A stretch of 64,000 bases of DNA, taken from the NCBI GenBank assembly GCA_002319075.1, contig NVQB01000001.1:558001-622000 (forward strand). Reading direction: 5' to 3'. The stretch comes from Sphingobacteriaceae bacterium. GTDB lineage: Bacteria; Bacteroidota; Bacteroidia; B-17B0; Aurantibacillaceae. Under the pieces are notes generated by a model, which did no database searches, was not told where the DNA came from, and saw nothing but the letters and a program-made list of their open reading frames with translations. The translations under genes and the position numbers were made by a program. Within the stretch, counting starts at the first letter, position 1. Each line of letters opens with the position of its first letter. This document shows, piece by piece, positions 54,239-63,780 of this stretch.

Positions 54239-56338
54239 TTATTTTATTCCTAAGTTATGAAAAACAAAGCTCCACATATCAGAAAATTCATCTATTTGTT
54301 TGGAAGTGGGTTTACCCGCTCCGTGTCCAGCATTCACATCGATTCTAATGAGCATAGGCTGCGAGCTTTTATTTTTTTCCTGCAAAGTCGCTGCAAACTT
54401 AAAAGAGTGTGCGGGTACAACACGGTCGTCGTGATCGCCCGTTAAAACAAGTGTGGCCGGATAATTTGTTTCTTTAATATTATGAAGCGGTGAATATTTT
54501 ATGAGACAATCAAACTCTTCTTTGGTTTCGCTGTTACCATAATCTACAGACCAGGCACGACCAATCGTAAAAAGATGAAAACGCAACATATCTAAAACCC
54601 CTACCGTTGGCAGAGCCACTTTACAAATATCCGGTCTTTGGGTCATAACGGCGCCAATAAGCAGGCCACCATTACTTCGACCGTGAATTGCTATTTTATT
54701 ATAAGACGTGTATTTTTGAGCAACCAAATAATCACATGCAGAAATAAAATCATCGAAGACATTTTGTTTTTTGCACTTTGTACCTGCTTTATGCCAGTTC
54801 TCGCCATACTCGCCACCACCGCGTAAATTGGGAACACAGTAAATGCCTCCAGCTTCCAGGAAAATAGATCTATCGATCCTGAATTCAGGTGCTATTGAGA
54901 TATTAAAACCTCCATATCCGTAAACGAAACAAGGCGTTTCAGGGTTCATCTTTACATCTTTTCGACGCGTAATAAACATGGGTACTTTTGTACCGTCTTT
55001 ACTTGTAAAAAAGACCTGTTCAGTGATGTAGTTTTCAGAAGCGAATTTACAGTCGGGTTTAAAGATCAGTTTACTTATCCAAGTTTTTGCATCTAAAAAA
55101 TAAGTTTGCTCTGGCGCTGTAAATTGGGAAACGCTATAAGTTGCAAAATCATCTTCCTTATCCGTATTAAAACTATTTAACCTGCAAAGGCCCGGAAGTT
55201 TTATTTCGCGTTCCAGTTTGCCATCCAAATCGTAACAATAAAGTTTTGAAATCACGTCTGAAAAGTAATTCACAAGAAGTTTGTTATTACAAATTCTTGC
55301 CCCTTCGAGAGGGTTTACCGACTCAGGAATCAGGGTTTTCCAGGCTGAAGGATTTGTATTTTCATAAGTGAAAGAAACCAATTTATATTTTGGAGCGTCT
55401 TTGTTCGTTGTCATGTAAAAGACATTTCCTATATTCTCTACAACCGAATATTCAGAATCGAAATTGCTGGAAATAATTTTAAACTCAGCTTTAGGGTCTT
55501 TCAAATCCTTCACCATCAGCTTCTCTCCGCTGGTACTTTGACTTGTGCTCACAAATAAATAATTCTCATCGTCCGTTGTAAAAGCACCGAAATTATAATC
55601 CGGATGATCTTTGTCCTCGAAAAATAAAATATCTTCTTCCTGGCTTGTACCAAGTTCGTGAAAGTAAACCTTGTGAAATTGGTTGCTCTGCGAAAGCTCG
55701 CTACCCGTAGGTTCAGCGTAACGGCTGTAGTAGATACCATTTCCCTTCCAGCTCATACCGCTAAATTTCACCCATTTTATTACGTCTGGCAGGTCTTTTT
55801 TAGAAACAATATCTTTGAAATGAATCTCCACCCAATCGCTTCCCGCTTTCGAAATTCCGTAGGCTAAAGTTTTTCCATCTTTAGAAATAGAGGTGCCGCT
55901 CAGGGAAATCGTTCCATCAGCGGAAAGTGTATTTGGATCTAATAGAATCTCTCCTTTATCCTCCAAATTCTTCATTATGAATAAAACACTTTGATTTTGA
56001 AGACCATTGTTACGGTAGCAAAAAAAGAAGTTTCCCTTTTTAAAAGGAGCTGATTGCTTATTGTAATTCCATAATTCTGTTAAACGCGTTTTAATTTTCT
56101 CCCGCGAGGGTATGGTTTTTAAATAAGTCTCAGTGATGACATTCTCCTGTTTTACCCAAGCTTCTGTTTTTGGACTTCTATCATCCTCAAGCCAGCGGTA
56201 GGGATCTTCCACCTTAGCTCCAAAATACATGTCGCTAACATTTTCTTTTTCAGTTTTAGGGTAATTAAAGCTGCTTTGCGCATTTAATAAAGGATTTATC
56301 AGTACAGACATACAAATAAGTGTGACTTGTTTTTTCAT
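54239..56338 (-). CDS. Prolyl oligopeptidase family S9A serine peptidase
   Basis: 699 residues with an N-terminal signal peptide (ending NPLLNAQ), then YPKTEKENVSDMYFGAKVEDPYRWLEDDRSPKTEAWVKQ, the typical S9A N-terminus. A seven-bladed propeller fills the middle. The alpha/beta hydrolase domain has the Ser nucleophile in GRSNGGLLIGAVMTQRP (about residue 555), the acid in GDHDDRVVPAHSFKFAATLQ and the His in NAGHGAGKPT. It cleaves after proline in short peptides in the periplasm. The downstream M14 carboxypeptidase gene (5 bp) is presumably co-transcribed. Confidence 0.95.
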   Translation of the reverse strand: MKKQVTLICMSVLINPLLNAQSSFNYPKTEKENVSDMYFGAKVEDPYRWLEDDRSPKTEAWVKQENVITETYLKTIPSREKIKTRLTELWNYNKQSAPFKKGNFFFCYRNNGLQNQSVLFIMKNLEDKGEILLDPNTLSADGTISLSGTSISKDGKTLAYGISKAGSDWVEIHFKDIVSKKDLPDVIKWVKFSGMSWKGNGIYYSRYAEPTGSELSQSNQFHKVYFHELGTSQEEDILFFEDKDHPDYNFGAFTTDDENYLFVSTSQSTSGEKLMVKDLKDPKAEFKIISSNFDSEYSVVENIGNVFYMTTNKDAPKYKLVSFTYENTNPSAWKTLIPESVNPLEGARICNNKLLVNYFSDVISKLYCYDLDGKLEREIKLPGLCRLNSFNTDKEDDFATYSVSQFTAPEQTYFLDAKTWISKLIFKPDCKFASENYITEQVFFTSKDGTKVPMFITRRKDVKMNPETPCFVYGYGGFNISIAPEFRIDRSIFLEAGGIYCVPNLRGGGEYGENWHKAGTKCKKQNVFDDFISACDYLVAQKYTSYNKIAIHGRSNGGLLIGAVMTQRPDICKVALPTVGVLDMLRFHLFTIGRAWSVDYGNSETKEEFDCLIKYSPLHNIKETNYPATLVLTGDHDDRVVPAHSFKFAATLQEKNKSSQPMLIRIDVNAGHGAGKPTSKQIDEFSDMWSFVFHNLGIK

Positions 56339-56401
56339 CTTGTGAAAAGTGAGTTGTTAATATGTAAATAAAGTAAGCGAAAGAGGCAAGCCTTGCAGGC
56401 A

Positions 56402-56409
56402 TATTTTTG
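56402..56409 (+). promoter_or_regulatory. -7 promoter element of the glucosaminidase gene
   Basis: TATTTTTG matches TAnnTTTG and lies 9 bp before the ATG at 56419. A good -33 element was not found. Confidence 0.5.
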
Positions 56410-56418
56410 TAAATGTAG

Positions 56419-57162
56419 ATGATTAAAGTTGGATTTTCAATATCGCGACAGGCAAAGCTTTTGGGCGTTAAGTTTGTTTTTGCACTTGTCTTCCTGTCAA
56501 CTTTTATAAACGCCCAGCCTCCGCAATTTAAAGCTTACAACTATATTGAACAGTACTCGCAGACGGCCATTCGCCAGATGGTGTTGTATAAAATTCCGGC
56601 GAGTGTTATTTTAGCGCAAGCTATTTTTGAAAGTAGCAGCGGCACCAGTATGCTCGCTAAAAAATCGAATAACCATTTTGGAATTAAATGTCACGCTGGA
56701 TGGAGCGGTGATACCATTGTAAAACATGATGACGAGCTGAATGAGTGTTTTAGAAGTTATGCAACTACTGAAGACTCGTATAAAGATCACAGCCTGTTTC
56801 TAATTTCCCGTCCCCGATATGCGGAGCTTTTTAAACTTTCTGTTTATGATTATAAAAGTTGGTGTATGGGTTTAAAAAATGCTGGTTACGCTACCTCTCC
56901 AACTTATGCTTATCAATTAATAAAACTTATTGAAGAGTTAAAACTCTATGAGTTGGATGGAGCAGAAATCTTATGTACCGAGATTCGCCGACTGGAAAAG
57001 GAACCTGAAATTAAATTTTCAAAATATACAGGAAAAGGATTTTCAGTTCGTGATCTTTCCCGCTCAGGTTGCTTGTGGCTTGATGCAGAAGATATTACCG
57101 CGCGGAGTCTTGACTTTATTGTAAACAAGGAAGTGCGTTCAGCCACCATTGCCGGCAATTAA
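56419..57162 (+). CDS. Exported glucosaminidase-domain protein (FlgJ/LytG type)
   Basis: 247 residues. Signal peptide to about residue 32 (ending TFINAQ). A GH73-type glucosaminidase domain covers about 35-175: YSQTAIRQMVLYKIPASVILAQAIFESSSGTSMLAKKSNNHFGIKCH, with the catalytic Glu in FESSSG, and YKDHSLFLISRPRYAELF. The domain ends with WCMGLKNAGYATSPTYAYQLIKLIEELKLYELD, typical of cell-wall hydrolases. The last 70 residues are basic with no LysM motif that I can confirm. It hydrolyses the peptidoglycan glycan strand. Divergent from the S9 peptidase gene. Confidence 0.92.
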   Translation: MIKVGFSISRQAKLLGVKFVFALVFLSTFINAQPPQFKAYNYIEQYSQTAIRQMVLYKIPASVILAQAIFESSSGTSMLAKKSNNHFGIKCHAGWSGDTIVKHDDELNECFRSYATTEDSYKDHSLFLISRPRYAELFKLSVYDYKSWCMGLKNAGYATSPTYAYQLIKLIEELKLYELDGAEILCTEIRRLEKEPEIKFSKYTGKGFSVRDLSRSGCLWLDAEDITARSLDFIVNKEVRSATIAGN

Positions 57163-57242
57163 AATTCCACCTATTATTTTTCAATTTACACTCTGCTAAT
57201 TCCCTATAATTACTACTTTTATAGCTCAAAAAATCAGTATTT

Positions 57243-58640
57243 ATGGAATTCAGAATAGAAACAGACACTATGGGCGAAGTGAAAGTACCTTCGCATGTTT
57301 ATTGGGGTGCACAAACAGAAAGAAGCCGTAACAATTTTAAGATCGGACCTGAAGCAAGTATGCCAAAAGAAATTATTTATGCTTTTGGTTATTTGAAGAA
57401 GGCAGCTGCGATGGCTAATCAGGACTTAGGAGTTTTAGCAAAAGAAAAATGCGATTTAATAGCAAAGGCTTGCGATGAAATTATTGCTGGAAAATTAGAT
57501 GACCAGTTTCCACTGGTTATCTGGCAAACAGGATCAGGCACGCAGAGTAACATGAACGCGAATGAGGTAATTGCTTATCGTGCTCACGTTATGAATGGGG
57601 GAAATTTAGCAGATGAGAAAAAAGTTTTACATCCGAATGATGACGTAAACAAATCTCAATCAAGTAACGATACTTACCCAACGGCTATGCACATTGCAGC
57701 TTACAAGCAAGTAGTAGAAATTACAATTCCAGGTTTGGAAAAAATGCGTAACTCCTTGCATAAAAAAGCAGAGTCGTGGAAAACTATTATTAAAACAGGA
57801 CGTACCCATTTTATGGACGCTACACCTTTGTCGTTAGGACAAGAATTCAGCGGTTACGTTCAGCAAATAGATATGAGTATCCGTGCTTTGAAAAATGCGC
57901 TGGAGGCTGTGAAAGAACTTGCACTCGGTGGAACAGCTGTAGGAACAGGATTAAATACTCCAAAAGGATACGATGTACTTGTTGCTAAAAAAATTGCAGA
58001 GTTAACAAATCTTCCTTTTGTTACTGCTCCAAATAAATTTGAAGCTTTAGCTGCACATGATGCAATGGTAGAATTAAGTGGCGCTTTAAAACGCACTGCA
58101 GTTGCTTTGATGAAAATCGCGAATGATGTTCGTATGCTATCATCAGGACCACGTTGTGGAATCGGCGAAATTATTATTCCTGACAACGAACCAGGTTCTT
58201 CTATCATGCCTGGAAAAGTAAATCCAACGCAACCGGAAGCCATGACAATGGTTTGCGCTCAAGTTATTGGTAATGATGTTGCTGTTTCTATCGGTGGTTC
58301 TATGGGTCATTTCGAATTAAATGTTTTTAAACCAGTAATAGCGGCTAACGTACTGCAATCTGCGCGTTTGATAGGCGATGCTTGTGTAAGTTTTACTGAA
58401 AAATGTGCTGATGGCATTGAACCGAATTTACCAGAATTGAAAAAACACCTTGAGAATTCATTGATGCTAGTAACTGCATTGAACACTCACATCGGTTATG
58501 AAAAAGCAGCGAAAATAGCTAAGACAGCACACAAAGGAAATAAAACCTTGCGTGAAGCGGCAATAGAATTAGGCTATGTAACGAATGAGCAATTTGACCA
58601 ATGGGTAAAACCAGAGGATATGATTGGAAGTTTGAAGTAG
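57243..58640 (+). CDS. fumC: Class II fumarate hydratase
   Basis: 465 residues, standard length. Converts fumarate to L-malate in the TCA cycle. Motifs: [15 protein letters not shown] at the N-terminus, the [16 protein letters not shown] and [15 protein letters not shown] substrate-binding stretches, [21 protein letters not shown] with the catalytic His, and the superfamily signature [24 protein letters not shown] (about residue 318), whose Ser is the catalytic base. Monocistronic, closed by a 12-bp stem terminator 19 bp after the stop. Confidence 0.97.
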   Translation: MEFRIETDTMGEVKVPSHVYWGAQTERSRNNFKIGPEASMPKEIIYAFGYLKKAAAMANQDLGVLAKEKCDLIAKACDEIIAGKLDDQFPLVIWQTGSGTQSNMNANEVIAYRAHVMNGGNLADEKKVLHPNDDVNKSQSSNDTYPTAMHIAAYKQVVEITIPGLEKMRNSLHKKAESWKTIIKTGRTHFMDATPLSLGQEFSGYVQQIDMSIRALKNALEAVKELALGGTAVGTGLNTPKGYDVLVAKKIAELTNLPFVTAPNKFEALAAHDAMVELSGALKRTAVALMKIANDVRMLSSGPRCGIGEIIIPDNEPGSSIMPGKVNPTQPEAMTMVCAQVIGNDVAVSIGGSMGHFELNVFKPVIAANVLQSARLIGDACVSFTEKCADGIEPNLPELKKHLENSLMLVTALNTHIGYEKAAKIAKTAHKGNKTLREAAIELGYVTNEQFDQWVKPEDMIGSLK

Positions 58641-58659
58641 TCTTCGTAATCTATTCATG

Positions 58660-58694
58660 AAGCCCTTTCATAAAAATGAAAGGGCTTTTTTTCT
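58660..58694 (+). terminator. Intrinsic terminator of fumC
   Basis: A perfect 12-bp stem (AAGCCCTTTCAT / ATGAAAGGGCTT) with a 4-nt loop, then a T run. Confidence 0.92.
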
Positions 58695-58749
58695 GGCTGA
58701 CTGAGAATGTCTCACTGTCAGGCATTCATAAATAAGAACTGGTATCCAT

Positions 58750-60273
58750 CTATTTTGTAAGTATAATTTTTCTAGTTGCTATTACAGCTTCTTTTGAGAT
58801 CACTTGCAAAATATAGATTCCCGGTGAAAAATTATTCAAATCTATTTTATGGATTTCAGATTGCATTAGGTCCAATTCTTCTCTCATTAAATATCCTGTA
58901 GGATTTAACACTCTGTATTTTAAAACGGCAGGCTTTTGTGAATCCCATTTTATTTCAAAAACTCCGTTTGAAGGATTAGGAAACAAAGAGAAAGAATCAT
59001 TTAATTTATTTTCTTTAAGCCCCACATAAACTACGTCGATACAACCGTTCCGTTGAGTTATATTATTTCTTACAGCACTTTTTAAAATAATTGCATTGGA
59101 ACTCCCTACGGTAACCTGTGTATAATTTTCAACCGCCGGATTAAATACAATCTGTGAATCATTAACACTCCAGGCTTCCGAGCAATAGCTATCTTGAAGT
59201 GAATCGATTCTTACAAGACCAATTTGGTCTGGAACAATTGATCTATAAGCAAGAAAAGGGCCATTACCAGAAACAAAATAGCCTCCGTTTGAACCATTTG
59301 CAACTGTTGTTAAATACGTTATACCTCGACTGCCCGAAACAAATTTACCAGAGGTATCAACACTTATTATTGCAGATTCGTCGAAGGTCAAAAAAAGTGA
59401 TTTATCTTTCGCTGGCTTAATCTTGTTGCCTTGCGGATTAAATGGATCGAAATATGTGTGAATATCATATTCAGTGACACTTATAACCGATCCATTGATA
59501 TTTGTAATCATTAGTATAGGTTTGTCTGAGATCAAATAAGAATAAATTTTAGAGCCAGCGATTAAGATATCTGCTATGCAAACGAGCGAAGCTCCCGGCT
59601 GATTATAACTTTTACACCACGATACATTTCCTGATTTATTCAACTTGACAAGGCATCCTTTTCCTCCTTGTATAGATCCGGATAAAATAAATCCGGAATC
59701 TGGCGTTTGTTTTACTGAACGAAAAACAGTGGATGTATCGCCAACTTTAATCGTTTTACTCCAGATCAAATTTCCATTCTTGTCAAGACGCGTTACAAAA
59801 GAATTTTCAGATTCAAGTGGCATATATCCGCAAGTAACAACTCCTGAATCGATTGTGGAGCTTATGGAAAAAGGAGAAAAATATTGATATGTGGAATAGG
59901 AGAGTTGACGCGACCAAATAATTCCACCATGTGAATTGATTTTGAGTATCACTGGATTACTTATTCCATAAGGTTGATTGGCCAAGGCATATAAAGTTGT
60001 ATCAAGATTTACGATAAGATCTACTATAACGTAACCAGAATCAATGGATTTATTCCATTTTAAATTACCAAGAGAATCTGTTTTAAGAAGGATACTGGAA
60101 ATGTAGTTTTTTCCGGCAATTAAACATCCTTTATCGGAAGTACCTACCAAAGGACCACTATAAATTCCGGATTGATCTGAATTTTGATAAACTTTCGCAA
60201 TAAAATTTTGCGCCTTTATGTTTAAAAGAAATAATAATTGAAGGGATAAATATAAATATCTGAAGTAAAGCAT
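58750..60273 (-). CDS. Secreted protein with T9SS type A sorting domain
   Basis: 507 residues. Signal peptide (ending LLNIKAQ). The body is made of recurring units of the form GNxxWSKTIKVGDTSTVFRSVKQTPDSGFILSGS, as in propeller-type repeat proteins of secreted Bacteroidota: a Trp/Lys strand, a Thr/Asp turn and GGxxxxG ends. The last 80 residues are a T9SS type A sorting domain (LFPNPSNGVFEIKWDSQKPAVLKYRVLNPTGYLM ... NFSPGIYILQV) with the terminal Lys motif TRKIILTK. Predicted cargo of the T9SS in this window. Substrate or ligand unknown. Confidence 0.85.
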   Translation of the reverse strand: MLYFRYLYLSLQLLFLLNIKAQNFIAKVYQNSDQSGIYSGPLVGTSDKGCLIAGKNYISSILLKTDSLGNLKWNKSIDSGYVIVDLIVNLDTTLYALANQPYGISNPVILKINSHGGIIWSRQLSYSTYQYFSPFSISSTIDSGVVTCGYMPLESENSFVTRLDKNGNLIWSKTIKVGDTSTVFRSVKQTPDSGFILSGSIQGGKGCLVKLNKSGNVSWCKSYNQPGASLVCIADILIAGSKIYSYLISDKPILMITNINGSVISVTEYDIHTYFDPFNPQGNKIKPAKDKSLFLTFDESAIISVDTSGKFVSGSRGITYLTTVANGSNGGYFVSGNGPFLAYRSIVPDQIGLVRIDSLQDSYCSEAWSVNDSQIVFNPAVENYTQVTVGSSNAIILKSAVRNNITQRNGCIDVVYVGLKENKLNDSFSLFPNPSNGVFEIKWDSQKPAVLKYRVLNPTGYLMREELDLMQSEIHKIDLNNFSPGIYILQVISKEAVIATRKIILTK

Positions 60274-60615
60274 AACTTGATTTCTGGGTTAAGTAAAGGT
60301 ATTACAATTTCTGAATTTTTAAATTAAATCTCTCAAGTCTGATTTCCTTTCAACTTAATATTTGAACTAACGAAAACTGAAATCGATTCTAATAAAGCAA
60401 AAAGAAATTAGGTAATCATTTACAAAACATCGAATTCGTTTTAAACACCCGGATGAGTTGGTAGGTAAAACCAAAAAACCCAGAATAAAATTGGAATATT
60501 TAGAAAGAAATTAATAACAGTTTGAATGTAGACTTTTACATTTCTTTAATATTCCCTTAAGATTCGGGACTGATACTGTAACTAAATTTGCAGGTAAATT
60601 GTAAGTACCCTTAAC
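60274..60615. other. Gene-free interval with outward promoters
   Basis: About 340 bp, AT-rich. A plus-strand TAAATTTG at 60583-60590 is a candidate -7 element for the gene at 60616. No open frame or RNA was recognised. Confidence 0.5.
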
Positions 60616-61074
60616 ATGAAAATCAAAGTCATTCCCGTTTCAACAGTCGAAGTAAAGCATGCACCCTTGTTGAGCGACATAGAACAAAAGTTAACTGAAT
60701 TTTTCCAGTCTAAAAATTACGGAGAAGATCTTAAAGAAGTTTATATAGGCGTAATTGCAGTAAAACCAAACCTTCAGAGATTTTATAAAAATCAAAAGCC
60801 TGAATACATCTTTGATCGTAAAAACTACGTTCGCAATACCATTTCCAATTCTGTTAACAGAGCTTTGAAATATTATATCAATCTAAATTTTGAGCTTTTT
60901 AATAATGCAAATGAAGCGGAAGCAACTGAAATGCTTAAACAAGAACTTCTTAGCTCCATGAGTTTATTCGATCGTTTTAAAAATAAAATCAAGGATTTTA
61001 ATGTGCTGCCTTTCAAACAAGACATGAAGCTCTTTTTTGAAGAGATGACTGGTCCTGCTATTTTAGCTTCCTAA
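60616..61074 (+). CDS. Small cytoplasmic protein of unknown function
   Basis: 152 residues, no signal peptide or membrane helix. It is mostly helical with a mixed alpha/beta start (MKIKVIPVSTVEVKHAPLLSDIEQKLTEFFQ) and conserved-looking aromatic-rich stretches (VKPNLQRFYKNQKPEYIFDRKNYVRNTISNSVNRALKYYINLNFELF). I do not recognise a family. It lies alone with a candidate -7 element 26 bp upstream, opposite to a frameshifted secreted-protein gene. Proteins of this size in accessory regions can be immunity or antitoxin-like, but nothing in the sequence proves that. Confidence 0.6.
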   Translation: MKIKVIPVSTVEVKHAPLLSDIEQKLTEFFQSKNYGEDLKEVYIGVIAVKPNLQRFYKNQKPEYIFDRKNYVRNTISNSVNRALKYYINLNFELFNNANEAEATEMLKQELLSSMSLFDRFKNKIKDFNVLPFKQDMKLFFEEMTGPAILAS

Positions 61075-61077
61075 TTC

Positions 61078-61546
61078 TCATAAAACTTCAATTTTTAGTA
61101 CTCTTGAAGCGATTTTCCATTCGTAAGCTAACTCTTTTCTATTTATCCTTAATCCCTTATTAAGTTCTATACCTCCTATCCGAAATCTTAAATCCTCCAC
61201 GGTATCGGACTTTACAAGCGTATAAATTTTAATTGTGAAAATTCCGGTTTTACTCATAGGAATTAGCGTAGCATACATATCTTTAGAAAGACTATCTTTT
61301 TTTTTGAGAGCTTACAAAGTCATACTTTTTAATCATAGAATCATTTAGGCATTCATCAACATATATATTTATGTATTTAGATTCGGGCGAAGGAAGATCA
61401 AACATAAAATAATTAACACCTGCCATATTCATACTTTCACTTAGGACCTCTGAATCTTTAACCGTCGCGATCTTAATGGAGTAATTTTGTCCGTAACTTA
61501 ACTTCATTAAAAAGAGAATTCCAATTAGGATCAGTTTATTTTTCAT
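61078..61546 (-). pseudogene. Secreted small protein gene interrupted by an A9 homopolymer frameshift
   Basis: Starts with a signal peptide (MKNKLILIGILFLMKLSYGQ, then NYSIKIATVKDSEVL). The first frame stops after VSSQKKR at 61292. The second half continues in another frame as DSLSKDMYATLIPMSKTGIFTIKIYTLVK...KIEVL up to 61078. The change occurs at a run of nine A (minus strand, 61305-61297). Removing one A joins the frames into one 155-residue protein. It may be a mutated gene, a phase-variable locus, or a sequencing error. The mature protein has no recognised family. Confidence 0.7.
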
Positions 61547-61669
61547 GATTTTGGGATATGTTTAACAAGGTATGAATATACTAGTCTTAAATAAAAAGCT
61601 TATTTCTGCAAAACATAGCAAGGTTATTTCTGAAATGCAGCTAGTTTTTATATACCCCATAAGTTAATC

Positions 61670-62209
61670 ATGACAAAAAAGGACGGAGCCGTTTTGATTC
61701 CCGATGAAATTATTTCGAATCAGATATATTTAATCCGAGATCAGAAGGTGATGCTGGATAAAGATTTAGCTAAATTGTATGAAGTAGATACTAAAGTTTT
61801 AAAACAGGCCGTTAGACGAAATCCTGATCGCTTTCCTGAAGACTTCATGTTCGAGTTAACCAAACCAGAGAGCGAGTCTTTAAGGTCACAATTTGTGACC
61901 TTAAAGAGAGGTGAACATATTAAATATCTTCCTATGGCTTTCACTGAGCAAGGCGTGGCAATGCTTTCCAGCGTTCTTAATAGTAGAAGAGCTATTTTAA
62001 TTAATATTCAAATTATAAGACTTTTCACAAAACTTAGAAGTATGCTAAGTGATAATACGGAAATTCGGCTTGAAATAGAGAAAATCAAAAAGAAAATAAA
62101 CAACCATTCGAAGAACATTGAACTAGTGTTCAAATACCTTGACGAACTTATTGAAAAAAAAGAAAATCCTAAGCCAAGAAAAAAAATTGGTTACAGTATG
62201 AAAAATTAA
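61670..62209 (+). CDS. ORF6N-domain DNA-binding protein
   Basis: 179 residues. The ORF6N/KilA-N-like domain covers residues about 12-110: IISNQIYLIRDQKVMLDKDLAKLYEVDTKVLKQAVRRNPDRFPEDFMFEL ... YLPMAFTEQGVAMLSSVLNSRRAI. A helical C-terminal coiled coil (EKIKKKINNHSKNIELVFKYLDELIEKK) follows, suggesting oligomerisation. ORF6N proteins come from phages and integrative elements and are common passengers in accessory islands of Bacteroidota. The gene stands alone, directly before a displaced ispG fragment. Confidence 0.88.
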   Translation: MTKKDGAVLIPDEIISNQIYLIRDQKVMLDKDLAKLYEVDTKVLKQAVRRNPDRFPEDFMFELTKPESESLRSQFVTLKRGEHIKYLPMAFTEQGVAMLSSVLNSRRAILINIQIIRLFTKLRSMLSDNTEIRLEIEKIKKKINNHSKNIELVFKYLDELIEKKENPKPRKKIGYSMKN

Positions 62210-62216
62210 TTCGAAA

Positions 62217-62333
62217 TTATTTTACCTTCTCTACCCAATCTCCATGTTCGCGGATGGGTTCAATGAGCTCGTCTACAGCAGTTTCGCTGATTACATTTTT
62301 TTAATCACTCTTGCCTTTGTACAAACTGACCCC
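62217..62333 (-). pseudogene. Fragment of an ispG 3' end (second copy)
   Basis: The minus strand encodes [35 protein letters not shown] and a stop, colinear without gaps with the end of the real ispG ([38 protein letters not shown]). One nonsense codon and several substitutions are present, and similarity ends abruptly near 62333. The fragment is separated from the real 3' end by the PIG-V-like gene. Confidence 0.85.
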
Positions 62334-62460
62334 TCCTTAACGAGCAATCTGAGTAGAGTGGTGAACGCTTCAGCATAAAGAAAATTCGAAACCGGGAAAG
62401 AAAACAGGATTCGTAATAAAAACAAACTAGTGTTATACTGTTCCGTTATGACGGTGCTGG
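62334..62460. other. Short gap after the PIG-V-like gene
   Basis: About 130 bp between the ispG fragment and the stop of the glycosyltransferase gene; no recognised feature. Confidence 0.4.
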
Positions 62461-63780
62461 TTAGTCAACCAAAATCCAGCCCATATGATAATTAAACATC
62501 AAACACTGTAAAACGGTTGAAAGGACAATGATACTAACAAAAACTATTTTCCATCTCCAATAATAATAAACTACGTATAAGAAATAAATAGCACACACTA
62601 CTACTAAAGCTTTGTACCGATAAAGAAAAACATAAAATTGAGGATCTAATCCAAACCAAATAAGATGAACAATAATTACTACTGGCACAAATAACCAAAA
62701 CGACTTAAGTTGCGTCTTAAAAAGAAATAAAATAAATAAAAGCATGAATGGATTGGGTTGTATATAACGATTTATACCATTCAGATAAGTGCCGTTGTAG
62801 TCACCATACCAGTACCACTCGGGATTAGTGAACACAATACTCATAAAACTCATCAGCAGAAAAAAGAGGGAAAATAGTTCAGCCGGTGAAATCGCTGCCA
62901 CAAAGTTTTTACTACTAAATCTTTTTCTAATAAGATTTACAGACATTGCTAGAAAAAGAACACCAAGGAGGCAATTAAACCAACTTAACCAGACCACTAA
63001 TTTTGGCGCTTCCCTGCTTAAAGGAAAACGCGGCAGGCCGAACTCTCGGCCCCAGGCGGTCGACTGGATGTCAAAGAATGCAAAAAAATGTCCGGTTTGA
63101 ATGAACTGAATAGTGCAAACGAGCAATAAGCCCAAAACAGAAGGGAGCAAAAAAGAAAATACTAAAGAACGCCAGGCAGAAAATTCAAGAAGATGTTTGT
63201 TAGTGTTGATAATCACTACCACTGCAATTGCAGCCGGAATAAAAAAAGCAAAGCTAGGGCGCGTTAAAGTTGCTATCAGAACTCCAGTAAACAACCACCA
63301 GGTCTGTTTTTTTTCCAAACCATATAATAAGACGGAGCAGGCTAAAAAAAACAGGGCCTCCGACAAGGGCGTAAATAAAAAAAACATAAAAGGCAAAGCC
63401 ATAAATATCACTAAAAGAGAGGGGTCTGGCTTAAAAGTGTTGCAAAGCAACAACAAAGCTACTCCATACAAAAACAGGTTTATTATGGATATAGTAAGAG
63501 GTCCGGAATTTGTAAGTGCCCAGAGATAAGAAAACAAAGGAAAAAAACCTGCATTACAGTTTTTATTTTCAAGATAAATGTACCCTTGATTTTTAAGAGA
63601 TTCGTAAAAAACAGAGTCACCCCTTACAAGGGTATTTGAAGAAGGCAGGAACTGAACTACATGAAGACCATGTAAAACTGCATAAACGAAAGAAAAGAAA
63701 AACAGATAGGATAGAATTAAAAACAAATAAGAAGAGTTGGTTCCACTTTTTATAAAATCTCTAAACACTTCGTATTTCAT
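62461..63780 (-). CDS. PIG-V-like (GT-C) membrane mannosyl/glycosyltransferase
   Basis: 439 residues from ATG 63780, which overlaps the ispG TGA as ATGA. A longer frame from 63801 would start inside ispG and is not needed. About ten transmembrane helices. The first periplasmic loop has [17 protein letters not shown] ... [16 protein letters not shown], the Asp-containing loop and FFP motif of GT-C enzymes such as PIG-V/GPI mannosyltransferase 2, and [13 protein letters not shown] resembles the second family motif. It likely transfers a sugar from a lipid donor in the envelope. Acceptor unknown. The placement between two copies of the ispG end suggests recent acquisition. Confidence 0.75.
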   Translation of the reverse strand: MKYEVFRDFIKSGTNSSYLFLILSYLFFFSFVYAVLHGLHVVQFLPSSNTLVRGDSVFYESLKNQGYIYLENKNCNAGFFPLFSYLWALTNSGPLTISIINLFLYGVALLLLCNTFKPDPSLLVIFMALPFMFFLFTPLSEALFFLACSVLLYGLEKKQTWWLFTGVLIATLTRPSFAFFIPAAIAVVVIINTNKHLLEFSAWRSLVFSFLLPSVLGLLLVCTIQFIQTGHFFAFFDIQSTAWGREFGLPRFPLSREAPKLVVWLSWFNCLLGVLFLAMSVNLIRKRFSSKNFVAAISPAELFSLFFLLMSFMSIVFTNPEWYWYGDYNGTYLNGINRYIQPNPFMLLFILFLFKTQLKSFWLFVPVVIIVHLIWFGLDPQFYVFLYRYKALVVVCAIYFLYVVYYYWRWKIVFVSIIVLSTVLQCLMFNYHMGWILVD

